Made by a program: the position numbers and the translations under genes. Shown here in pieces: positions 16,624 through 24,753 of a DNA stretch of 64,000 bases (position 1 is its first letter; every line of letters begins with the position of its first letter). The stretch spans positions 558,001 through 622,000 of the forward strand of contig CAWFCZ010000018.1 in the NCBI GenBank assembly GCA_963814355.1. The letters run 5' to 3'. This DNA is from JADGOV01 sp963814355. GTDB taxonomy: Bacteria > Actinomycetota > Actinomycetes > JADGOV01. The notes under the pieces are model-generated. The model was given only the letters and a program-made list of their open reading frames with translations. It made no database searches and was not told where the DNA came from.

Positions 16624-16974
16624 TCATTCCAGGGGGTCCCGGACCATCCGAAGGTGACTTCGGCGCCCTCCTGGAACCAGCGGCGGTTCAGCCGGCCGGG
16701 TGGGCCGGGCCGCCTCCCGAACGGCGTTGGCCAGCGCCTCAAGATCATCGCTGCTCGGGCCGGCGCCGTCGTCCTCGGTGGCCTGTCGAACCACCTCCCA
16801 GCCGCGGGGCGCCACCAGCCGCCCGGCGTGCACCTCGCAGAGGTCATAGCAGTGCGGTTCGGCGTAGGTGGCCAGCGGGCCCACGACCGCCGTCGAGTCC
16901 GCGTAGACGTAGGTCAGGGTGGCCACCGCCGGTCGGCCGCACGCGGCCCGGGAGCAACGGCGACGAGGGCTCAC
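16624..16974 (-). CDS. DUF3499-family protein
   Basis: A 116-residue member of DUF3499, a small actinobacterial family. It begins SPRRRCSRAACGRPAVATLT, then VYADSTAVVGPLATYAEPHC and YDLCEVHAGRLVAPRGWEVV. Two Cys pairs and a His suggest a metal-binding knuckle. The last 40 residues are disordered. The GTG at 16974 is chosen because homology starts there. It is divergent from the metallopeptidase gene, its usual neighbour, and heads the minus-strand operon. Function is unknown. Confidence 0.85.
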   Translation of the reverse strand: MSPRRRCSRAACGRPAVATLTYVYADSTAVVGPLATYAEPHCYDLCEVHAGRLVAPRGWEVVRQATEDDGAGPSSDDLEALANAVREAARPTRPAEPPLVPGGRRSHLRMVRDPLE

Positions 16975-17087
16975 GATTTCGCACGCTAGTCCTCTGTTGC
17001 GGTCGTGGCCGGCAGCCGGGCACCCCGCTGGCCTCGTGTCGGGCCGGGGCGGCACTCTCGCCAGGGAATCCGGCTAACGTACGCCTG

Positions 17088-17540
17088 GTGACAGCCGATC
17101 CGCCCCGCCGGCCACGGGCTCGTGATCGGCACGGTCGCGGCCTCCGCGGGCCGCTGGCCCCGCCTGACCTGCCCCTCGCCCGCTCCCGTGCCCAGCGCTT
17201 CGACGAGGTGGTGCTGGACGCGGTGGAGCACCTCGAAGAACGCTGGAGCGAGCAGTTGGCCGGCGTGGAGTTCGCCGTCGTCGACGTCCCACCGCTCGAC
17301 GCGATGCCGCCGGACGGGCCGGGCTTGGGTGGCGAGCCGGTGCCGCTGGGCCGGGTGCTCCCTGCCACCGGCGACGAGCCGGCTCGGATCGTGGTCTTCC
17401 GTCGGCCGATCGAGGCCCGCGCCGGCCAGCGCGCCGCGCTCATCGACCTTGTCCACGACGTGGTGGTCGATCAGGTTGCGGCCCTTCTCGGGCTCGACCC
17501 GGATGTCGTCGACCCGCCGTATGACGACGCTGGCGATTGA
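17088..17540 (+). CDS. Metallopeptidase-family protein (zincin_1 type)
   Basis: A 150-residue protein of the PF06262-like family that habitually pairs divergently with DUF3499. Recognisable parts are FDEVVLDAVEHLEERWSEQL, the Asp-rich middle, and RIVVFRRPIEARAGQRAALI followed by DLVHDVVVDQVAALLGLDP. The usual HExxH zinc motif is replaced by LVHDVVVDQV, so peptidase activity is doubtful although the fold should be kept. The start is GTG 17088 with about 110 bp of shared divergent promoter region. Confidence 0.75.
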   Translation: MTADPPRRPRARDRHGRGLRGPLAPPDLPLARSRAQRFDEVVLDAVEHLEERWSEQLAGVEFAVVDVPPLDAMPPDGPGLGGEPVPLGRVLPATGDEPARIVVFRRPIEARAGQRAALIDLVHDVVVDQVAALLGLDPDVVDPPYDDAGD

Positions 17541-17557
17541 GCCGGCCTCGGCGCCGG

Positions 17558-17827
17558 CTACCCGGCCGCGCGCTTGAGCCGCCGCCGCTCGCGCTCGGAC
17601 ATGCCGCCCCAGATGCCAAAGCGCTCGTCTCGCGCCAGCGCGTACTCCAAGCACTCGCCCTTGACCTCACAGCCGGTGCAGACCCGCTTGGCCTCCCTGG
17701 TGGAGCCGCCCTTCTCGGGAAAGAACGCCTCCGGGTCGGTCTGCGCGCACAGCGCCCGCTCCTGCCAACTCGGCGGAGCATCCTCTTCCGTTTCCGATAC
17801 CGCGAACAGCAGCCTCAGCTCGTCCAC
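17558..17827 (-). CDS. WhiB-family iron-sulfur regulator, WhiB2/WhmD type
   Basis: An 89-residue WhiB protein. The four cluster-binding cysteines are at 27, 50, 53 and 59 (ERALCAQTDP and VCTGCEVKGECLEYAL). The turn ERFGIWGGMSERERRRLKRA is the sigma-factor/DNA contact region. The GTG at 17827 has AAGGAGG upstream. Sequence and neighbourhood match WhmD/WhiB2, which is needed for septation and sporulation in mycobacteria and streptomycetes. It is convergent with the metallopeptidase gene. Confidence 0.9.
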   Translation of the reverse strand: MDELRLLFAVSETEEDAPPSWQERALCAQTDPEAFFPEKGGSTREAKRVCTGCEVKGECLEYALARDERFGIWGGMSERERRRLKRAAG

Positions 17828-18040
17828 GATGCCTCCTTGAAGGGGCTCCCGAGGGCCGTAGCCGGGTCGGTGGCCCATCGATCCGGGGTGTCCGGAACGC
17901 CCGCAGGTACGGGGGCCGTGGGAAACGACACGAGTGAAATTACACGCGTGGGAACTGGCTTTCGTCAAGTGGATGCGGTATATCGGCTGCGCAACGCCGG
18001 GGATGTCGGAAAAGCGCCAAGGCGGGTGGGGTCCCTCGGC

Positions 18041-20575
18041 TCACCCCACGGCGGCGCCCGGCACCGTTGCGTACCCGGTGCTCCGTTGCCGCGCCGGACG
18101 ACCGGCGGCTGCGGCGATGGCGACCAATTCCGCCGGGGTACGGCTACTGCCGTGCTCCGAGCCGGCCATCCGGCTGATGGTCTCCTCCATCAGCGTGCCG
18201 CCCAGGTCGTTGACGCCGCCCCGAAGCATCGCCACGCAGCCCTCGGAGCCCAGCTTGACCCACGAGCACTGCACGTTGGCGATCGTGCCGTGCAGCAGAA
18301 GCCGGGCCATGGCGTGCACCGCCCGGTTCTCCGGCGGCGTGGGGCCCGGACGGGCCAGGCCGGCCAGGTAGAGCGGGGCGTTGTGGTGCACGAACGGCAG
18401 TGGGACGAACTCGGTGAAGCCACCGGTCTCCCGTTGCAGCCGGGCGAGCAGCCGCAGGTGGCCGAGCCAGTGGCCGGGATGGTCAACGTGGCCGTACATC
18501 ATGGTGGCCGTGCTCGGGATGCCGAGCCGGTGCGCGGTGGTGACCACCTGCACCCAGGTCGCGGCCGGCAGCTTGCCCTTGGTCAGCACCCAGCGGACCT
18601 CGTCGTCCAGGATTTCGGCCGCCGTACCGGGGATGGAATCCAGTCCCGCCTCTTTGGCGGCGCTGAGGAACTCGGCCACCGACAACCCCATCCGCCCGGC
18701 ACCGTTGACGATTTCCATCGGGCTGAAGGCGTGCAGGTGGATGCCGGGCGCCCGCCGCTTCACCTCGGCGGCGATCTGCAGGTACACCGTCGCCGGCAGC
18801 TCCGGGGAGATCCCGCCCTGCAGGCACACCTCGGTGGCCCCGACCGCGACCGCCTCGGCCACCCGGTCCCCGACCTCGGTCAGGGACAAGGTGTACGCGT
18901 CCGCGTCGGAGCGGCGCTGGGCGAAGGCGCAGAACCGGCAGCCGGTGTAGCAGACGTTGGTGAAGTTGATGTTCCGGTTCACGACGTAGGTCACGTCCTC
19001 GCCGACGGCGTCCCGCCGAAGGTCGTCGGCCAGAGCACACAACGCGTCCAGGGCCGGCCCGCGAGCGGCGAACAAGGCCAGGGCCGCGGCGTCGGACAGG
19101 CCGGCCGGATCTTCGGCCGCTGCCGACAACGCCTCCCGAACCTCGGTCTCCAGCCGCTCGGGCTGACCTGCTGGCCGGGTAGGTAGGTCGGGCAGCGAGT
19201 CGCGCAGCGCCTCCCAGTCCCCGTAGGCGGCGTCGAAGTCGCCGCGGCGATCCGCCCGCCGGCCCGCGCCGTCGATCTCCCGGTGCAGGTCGACCCGGCC
19301 GGTGGAAGCCCACCCGCCGTCCGGCTCCTGCCACGCCAGCCCGACCGGGTTGACGTCTGCGGCCAGACCGTCCGGGCCGGCCAGGGCGGCCACGTGCCCG
19401 GCCAGCCGCGGATCCAGCCACGGCGCCCGCTGGTAGGGCGGGTAGAGGGTCAACCTCTCCCGCAGGTCGAACCCGGCGGCAGCCGTGTGCCGAGCAAGCA
19501 CGTCAATCTGCGGCCACGGCCGTTCCGGATTCACGTGATCCGGGGTGAGCGGGGAGACGCCACCCCAGTCGTCGATGCCGGCGCCGAGCAGGGCACCGTA
19601 CTCGTCGTCGCCGATGAGATTCGGCGGGGCCTGAATCCGGGCGGCCGGACCGAGGAGCAGGCGGGCCACCGCGACGGTGGCCGCCAATTCTGCGATGTCC
19701 GGCTCGCCGGCGCAGCGCATCGCGGTGTCCGGCTTGGCCCGGAAGTTCTGCACGATGATTTCCTGCAGGCCGTGGTACTGCCGGGAGATCCGGCGGAGCG
19801 CGAACAGGGCATCGGCCCGCTCCGCCGCGGTCTCCCCGATCCCAATCAGGATGCCGGTGGTGAACGGCACGTTGCTCCGCCCGGCATCGGTCAACACCCG
19901 GAGCCGGACCGTCGGGTCCTTGTCGGGGCTGCCGTAGTGCGCCTCGCCCGGGGTGTCGAACAGCCGGCGGCTGGTGGTTTCCAGCATCATGCCCATCGAG
20001 GGAGCCACCGGCTTGAGCCGCTGCAAGTCCTCCCAGCTCAGCACGCCCGGGTTCAGGTGCGGCAGCAGCCCGGTCTCCTCCAAGACCCGGATCGCGCAGG
20101 CCCGCAGGTAGTCCAGGGTCGAGGCGTAGCCGGCCTCCGCCAGCCACCGACGGGCGGCCGGCCAGCGCCCTTCGGGGCGGTCCCCGAGGGTGAATAGCGC
20201 CTCCTTGCAGCCCAGCGCCTGACCTGCCCGGGCGATCGCCACCACCTCGGCCATCGGCAGGTACGGCGCCGGCAGGCGCTGCGGTGTGGTGGCGAACGTG
20301 CAGTAGTGGCAACGGTCCCGACAGAGCCGGGTCAGCGGGATGAAGACCTTGCGTGAGTAGGTGATAATCCCCGGCCGGCCGGCGGCGGCCAGCCCGGCGT
20401 CACGGACCCGGGCGGCGGCAGCGCACAGCCGCGCCAGGTCCGGGCCCCGGGCGCTCAGCAGCACGGTGGCCTCGGTGTCGTCCAGCGCGGCGCCGTCGTC
20501 GGCCCGGCGCAGCGCCCGGCGCATCGCGCTGCCACTCGGCGGCGCCGAAGCAGGCACCGCGCCCTCGCTGCCCAT
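18041..20575 (-). CDS. fbiC: FO synthase, CofG-CofH fusion (F420 biosynthesis)
   Basis: An 844-residue fused radical-SAM enzyme that makes the deazaflavin FO from tyrosine and a ribityl-pyrimidine. The N-terminal CofG half has its cluster loop CRDRCHYCTF (Cys 85, 89, 92). The CofH half begins near residue 470 and has CYTGCRFCAF near residue 540. The fusion is the actinobacterial form. ATG 20575 is taken as start; an in-frame TTG lies three codons upstream. It is divergent from fbiA, with a 54-bp repeat in between. Product FO feeds FbiA/FbiB. Confidence 0.95.
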   Translation of the reverse strand: MGSEGAVPASAPPSGSAMRRALRRADDGAALDDTEATVLLSARGPDLARLCAAAARVRDAGLAAAGRPGIITYSRKVFIPLTRLCRDRCHYCTFATTPQRLPAPYLPMAEVVAIARAGQALGCKEALFTLGDRPEGRWPAARRWLAEAGYASTLDYLRACAIRVLEETGLLPHLNPGVLSWEDLQRLKPVAPSMGMMLETTSRRLFDTPGEAHYGSPDKDPTVRLRVLTDAGRSNVPFTTGILIGIGETAAERADALFALRRISRQYHGLQEIIVQNFRAKPDTAMRCAGEPDIAELAATVAVARLLLGPAARIQAPPNLIGDDEYGALLGAGIDDWGGVSPLTPDHVNPERPWPQIDVLARHTAAAGFDLRERLTLYPPYQRAPWLDPRLAGHVAALAGPDGLAADVNPVGLAWQEPDGGWASTGRVDLHREIDGAGRRADRRGDFDAAYGDWEALRDSLPDLPTRPAGQPERLETEVREALSAAAEDPAGLSDAAALALFAARGPALDALCALADDLRRDAVGEDVTYVVNRNINFTNVCYTGCRFCAFAQRRSDADAYTLSLTEVGDRVAEAVAVGATEVCLQGGISPELPATVYLQIAAEVKRRAPGIHLHAFSPMEIVNGAGRMGLSVAEFLSAAKEAGLDSIPGTAAEILDDEVRWVLTKGKLPAATWVQVVTTAHRLGIPSTATMMYGHVDHPGHWLGHLRLLARLQRETGGFTEFVPLPFVHHNAPLYLAGLARPGPTPPENRAVHAMARLLLHGTIANVQCSWVKLGSEGCVAMLRGGVNDLGGTLMEETISRMAGSEHGSSRTPAELVAIAAAAGRPARQRSTGYATVPGAAVG

Positions 20576-20902
20576 GCCGGTCAACTTACGTGTCTACCGG
20601 CCGGTTGCGGCAGCGGCGTCGTCCAGTATCTCCACCTCACCGATGATCCCGGGCCGTATCCCGCCCCCACCGATGATCCCGGGCCGTACCACCCCCCCCA
20701 TGATCCAGGCCCCACCCATGATCCAGGGCCGGCTGGCCACACCAGGCGGGGGCCGGCGAGACCTGGATCACGCGACCGTGCGGAACGCGAGCACGCGGGA
20801 ACGCGAGGAGCGGGCGGGACACCAGCCGGCGGGAAGGAGCGGCAAGGGCGGGAGCGGTCAGGGCGTCAGTGGGGGCAGGGTTCGGGCTGGGAGACTGTCC
20901 GG
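20576..20902. other. Intergenic region between fbiC and fbiA with tandem palindromic repeats
   Basis: About 330 bp with no gene. From 20642 to 20735 the unit ATGATCC(C/A)GGGCC recurs (near 20643, 20673, 20700 and 20718). The last unit begins repeat copy B. Both divergent promoters must lie here, but no convincing hexamers were found. Confidence 0.5.
20718..20771. repeat. 54-bp double-palindrome repeat, copy B
   Basis: The outer arms TGATCCAGG and CCTGGATCA are perfect over 9 bp and the total length is again 54 bp. The inner hairpin (GGCCACACCAGG side) has decayed on its right arm. It lies between fbiC and fbiA, unlike copies A and C, which follow gene ends. Confidence 0.65.
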
Positions 20903-21910
20903 GTGCGCATCGTGGCGTTGGCCGGCGGCATCGGGGCGGCCCGGTTCCTGCGCGGGCTGAAGGTGGCCGCGCCGGATGCGGAGATCACCGTGATCGGCAA
21001 CACCGGTGACGACATCACGCTGCTGGGCCTACGGGTGTGCCCGGATCTGGACACTGTGATGTACACCCTCGGCGGCGGGATCGACGAGGGGCAGGGTTGG
21101 GGGCGGCACCGAGAGAGCTGGCACGTCCGAGAGGAGCTCGCCGCCTACGACTTCGGGCCGGCCTGGTTCAGCCTGGGTGACCGGGATCTGGCCACCCATC
21201 TGGTACGCACTCAACTGCTCGAAGCCGGTTACCCGCTGAGCAAGGTGACGGCCGCGCTGTGCCAGCGGTGGCAGCCAGGCGTACGACTGCTCCCGATGAG
21301 TGACGATCGGGTGGAGACCCATGTCGTCATCACCGATTCCGACGGTCGCCGAGCCGTGCACTTCCAGGAGTATTGGGTCCGACTGCACGCCGAGCCCACT
21401 GCCGAAGGCATCGTCGGGGTGGGCGCGGAGACGGCAAAGCCGGCGCCCGGAGTGCTCGACGCGCTGGCCGCGGCGGAGCTGATCCTGCTGCCCCCCAGCA
21501 ACCCGGTGGTGAGCATCGGACCGATCCTCGACCTGCCCGGCATCCGGGAGGCGTTCGCCACCGCGCAGGCTCCCGTGGTCGGGGTGTCACCGATCATCAG
21601 CGGCGCCCCGGTCCGCGGGATGGCCGACAAGCTGCTGCCGGCGATCGACGTGGAGACCAGCGCGCAGGGCGTCGGCCGGCACTACGGCGGCCGGGCGGCG
21701 GCGGACCCAGCCGGGAGCCACGCTGCCGCGGACGGGGGGGCCGGGCTGCTCGACGGTTGGCTGGTGGACACCGCGGACGCCGGCACCACCATCGCGGGGG
21801 TCAGGGTGCGGGCCGTACCACTGCTGATGACCGACGTGCCGGCCGCCGCGGCCATCGCCCGGGAGGCGCTCGAGCTGGCCCGGCAGATCGCTGGAGAGCG
21901 GACCGGGTGA
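20903..21910 (+). CDS. fbiA: 2-phospho-L-lactate transferase (CofD), F420 biosynthesis
   Basis: A 335-residue CofD/FbiA enzyme that joins a phospholactyl or phosphoenolpyruvyl unit to FO. The nucleotide-binding start VALAGGIGAARFLRGLK, the motif VIGNTGDDITLLGLRVCPDL and DTVMYTLGG are diagnostic. So is LLPPSNPVVSIGPILDLPGI near residue 200. The start is GTG 20903. The stop overlaps the GTG of fbiB (GTGA). A Gly/Ala-rich insert near residue 265 is lineage-specific. It appears intact. Confidence 0.94.
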   Translation: MRIVALAGGIGAARFLRGLKVAAPDAEITVIGNTGDDITLLGLRVCPDLDTVMYTLGGGIDEGQGWGRHRESWHVREELAAYDFGPAWFSLGDRDLATHLVRTQLLEAGYPLSKVTAALCQRWQPGVRLLPMSDDRVETHVVITDSDGRRAVHFQEYWVRLHAEPTAEGIVGVGAETAKPAPGVLDALAAAELILLPPSNPVVSIGPILDLPGIREAFATAQAPVVGVSPIISGAPVRGMADKLLPAIDVETSAQGVGRHYGGRAAADPAGSHAAADGGAGLLDGWLVDTADAGTTIAGVRVRAVPLLMTDVPAAAAIAREALELARQIAGERTG

Positions 21911-23233
21911 TCACCGTTCTGCCGGTCACCGGCCTACCCGAGATCGCCGCCGGGGAGGATTCTGGCTGGCCGGATCGCCGCCGGGGCCGAGCTGCGCGAC
22001 GGCGACATCGTCGTGATCACGTCGAAGATCGTCAGCAAGGCCGAGGGACGGGTCCTGGCCGCCGATCGGCAGGCGGCGATCGATGCCGAAACCGTACGGG
22101 TGGTGGCCCGCCGCGGCGAGTTGCGGATCACCGAGACCCGCCACGGCCTGGTACTGGCCGCCGCCGGCGTGGACTCCTCCAACGTCGAGCCGGGCAAGGT
22201 GGCCCTCCTCCCGGTGGACCCGGATGCCAGCGCCCGCGCCCTGCGCGCGGCCCTGGGGACGGTGACCGGGGCGGACGTCGCGGTCGTGATCACGGACACC
22301 ATGGGCCGGCCGTGGCGGCGGGGCTTGACCGACGTGGCGATCGGGATCGCCGGGCTTTCGCCGCTGGCGGACTACCGCGGGCGTACCGACTCCTGCGGCA
22401 ACCCGCTGCTGAGCACCGAGGTCGCCGTGGCCGACGAGGTAGCCGCCGCCGCGGATCTTGTCAAGGGCAAGCTGGCCGGGGTACCGGTGGCCATCGTCCG
22501 GGGGTTGCGCACCAACCGGCCGGGTGGGCGTCGATTCGCCGGTTCACCCGACGGGCACGCTGTCCACAGCCGGCCCGCCGGGGACGGAGCCGGCGCCCGG
22601 GCGTTGATCCGGCCGGCGTCCGAGGACCTGTTCCGGCTGGGTACGGCCGACGTGGTGCCGGCCCGCCGGACCGTGCGGCAGTTCACCGCCGACCCGGTCG
22701 ATCCGGCCGCGGTGCGCCGTGCGGTGGCTGCCGCCCTCACCGCGCCCGCACCGCACCACACCATGCCGTGGCGGTTCGTCTGCGTGGAGAGCCGGCCGCG
22801 CCGGCGGAGGCTGCTCGATGCCATGGCCGAAGCTTGGCGCGCGGACCTGGTCCGGGACGGCTTCCCGGCCGAGGCGATCGAACGGCGGCTGCGCCGCGGG
22901 GAGCCGCTGTACCGGGCGCCGTACCTGGTGGTGCCCTGCCTGGTGAGTGATGGCGCACATGCCTACCCCGACCCGCGTCGGGCGCAGGCCGAACGCGAGA
23001 TGTTCCTGGTCGCGATGGGCGCCGGGGTGCAGAACCTGCTGATCACGCTGGCCGTGGAGGGTCTCGGCTCCTGCTGGGTGTCCAGCACGATGTTCTGCCG
23101 CGACGTGGTCACTCGCGAGCTGCGCTTGCCGGCCGACTGGGAGCCGATGGGGGCCATTGGCATCGGTCACCCGGCGGCGGCTCCGGCGGACCGTCGCGGC
23201 CGGGACCTCGACGACGTGCTGCTGCTGCGCTAG
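21907..23233 (+). CDS. fbiB: F420:gamma-glutamyl ligase/nitroreductase FbiB, with an apparent +1 frameshift
   Basis: FbiB adds glutamates to F420-0. The N-terminal CofE-like ligase starts at GTG 21907 (ITVLPVTGLPEIAAGED). An extra T at 21960-21961 then throws the frame. Removing it gives LAGRIAAGAELRDGDIVVIT, which joins the long frame ending at 23233. That frame covers the ligase (SKIVSKAEGRV, ITDTMGRPWRRGLTDVAIGI) and the C-terminal nitroreductase domain (PARRTVRQFTADPVDPAAVR, then PHHTMPWRFVCVE). If the frameshift is real, only initiation at GTG 22013 could give protein, lacking about 35 residues. A read error in a TT run is equally possible. Confidence 0.82.
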
Positions 23234-23625
23234 CGCCGCCTACGCCACCCGACGCGCCATATGTACGTGCACCCGAGCCCGGATGCCGCCCGCACGCCGA
23301 GTACCAGCCCCTCACCCTCGCGGCTTCGGCGCACACCTAGGTGAGCCACCCGTGATCCAGGCCGAGCGGGCCACACCCTGGTGTGGCTAACGAGGCCTGG
23401 ATCACGGCTGCCGGTGAATCGGCGCTACTGAGCTCGTGGATGTCGAGAAAGGGGGTTGGCGCAACGGGGCCGGGTAGCCGCCCTCGGGGGACGGCGAGAT
23501 GTCACCCACGAGCTGGGTACCACGACAGCGGCTGAAGCCCCACCCAGCGGGTACGTCTCACTCTCGCCGGATCCAACGAGCCTCCCACGTCACGATGCGA
23601 AGGGGGCACGCGCAGCGACCGGTGC
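23234..23625. other. Intergenic region after fbiB
   Basis: About 390 bp between the convergent fbiB and DNA-glycosylase genes. It contains repeat copy C (23352-23405). No gene, tRNA or clear terminator with a T-run was recognised in the rest. Confidence 0.5.
23352..23405. repeat. 54-bp double-palindrome repeat, copy C
   Basis: The best-preserved copy. The outer arms GTGATCCAGGCC and GGCCTGGATCAC are perfect over 12 bp, and the inner arms GCCACACC and GGTGTGGC are perfect over 8 bp. It lies 118 bp after fbiB and could act as a bidirectional transcript end for the convergent genes, though no U-tract follows. Confidence 0.8.
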
Positions 23626-24549
23626 TCAGCACGCCCGCAGGTCCTGCGGGGCGTACCGGGGGCCGAAGCGCGGCGCGGGCGGTGAGCTCGCCAGCAGCAG
23701 CCGCACCGCACGGTAGCGCTGACCGCGCCAGGGCTCGAGCAGGTCCAGCATGCCGGCGTCGTCGACCGGCCGACGGACCAGCGCCCAACCGACCTGGGCC
23801 GCCAGGTGGAAGTCGCCCACCGAGACCGCGTCCGGGTCGCCGTGCGCCCGCTGCATCACCTCGGCGACCGTCCAAGCGCCCACCCCGGGTACTGCCCGCA
23901 GGCGCTGAGCGGCGGCCTGCGGGGTCATCGCGGCGGTTTCCTCCAGCCGGCCGGCGACCCCGGCCGACGTCACCGCCGCCCGGGACCGGGCGGCCTCCAC
24001 CCCAGCCCGGTGCCACTCCCACGACGGCACGCGGCGCCAGACCTCCGGCGCTGGCAGCGACAGCATGCCGGCCGGGGCGGGCCCGGGAGCGGGGCTGCCG
24101 TAGCGCCGTAGCAGGTACCGCCAAGCGGTTCGGGCCTGGCCCCCGGTCACCTTCTGTTCCAGGATGGCCGGCAGGAGCATCTCCAGCACCCGCCTGCAGC
24201 GTGGCACCCGCAATCCGGGAAAACGCCGGGCGGCCTCGCGCAGTCGCGGACCGGGCACGAAGCCCGCGTCCTCGTCGGAGGCGCCGAGCAGGTCGGGCAG
24301 TGTCTGGATCAACCACTCGGCACCCGGCCCCCAGGCCGCGGCCGTCACCGGCCCGGCGGCCGCCTGCCGCAGGGCGAGGGTGCCCGGCCCCTCCGGCGCA
24401 CGGAAGGTGCGCCACAGCGTGCCGTCCGCGGTGACCCGGTGGCAGGGGTCACCGGCGCCACGACGCAGCGGCCCGAGGGTCGCGTGCAGGTCCAGCGGCC
24501 GGTGGGGGTGATAGGCCGTCCGGAGCGCGGGCTCCACCGTGATGGACAC
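23626..24549 (-). CDS. DNA-3-methyladenine glycosylase II family (AlkA-like)
   Basis: A 307-residue base-excision repair glycosylase of the HhH-GPD superfamily. The helix-hairpin-helix is LRAVPGVGAWTVAEVMQRAH and the catalytic Asp follows in AVSVGDFHLAAQVG. An upstream family mark is LLPAILEQKVTGGQARTAWR. The N-terminal 90 residues resemble the AlkA N-domain. It should remove alkylated purines. It is convergent with fbiB and no adaptive-response regulator is adjacent. Confidence 0.88.
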   Translation of the reverse strand: MSITVEPALRTAYHPHRPLDLHATLGPLRRGAGDPCHRVTADGTLWRTFRAPEGPGTLALRQAAAGPVTAAAWGPGAEWLIQTLPDLLGASDEDAGFVPGPRLREAARRFPGLRVPRCRRVLEMLLPAILEQKVTGGQARTAWRYLLRRYGSPAPGPAPAGMLSLPAPEVWRRVPSWEWHRAGVEAARSRAAVTSAGVAGRLEETAAMTPQAAAQRLRAVPGVGAWTVAEVMQRAHGDPDAVSVGDFHLAAQVGWALVRRPVDDAGMLDLLEPWRGQRYRAVRLLLASSPPAPRFGPRYAPQDLRAC

Positions 24550-24753
24550 CGCGTCAGTCTGCCTGCTCCCCGGCCGGCCGCGGGGTTCTCAGCCGGCGCG
24601 TTGCACACATTCAGCGATTGGCCGTCACCAACGCTTCCGGCGCGGGGTTTGCCTTCGCCTCGATCCGCTGCTTGGTCGCTTACGGATTGCGAGGCCCCGG
24701 GCCCGTCTCACCCAGCAGGCTGAGCGAGGTGCCGCACCCAGGTCATCCACGCC

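Noticed and set aside
17537..19186. 549-codon plus-strand frame
   Set aside because: It runs antisense to whiB and fbiC with Gly/Arg/Pro-rich composition and no motif.
23352..23405. Simple intrinsic terminator after fbiB
   Set aside because: The hairpin is good but lacks a U-tract, and identical-length copies occur in other settings, so it was listed as a repeat family.
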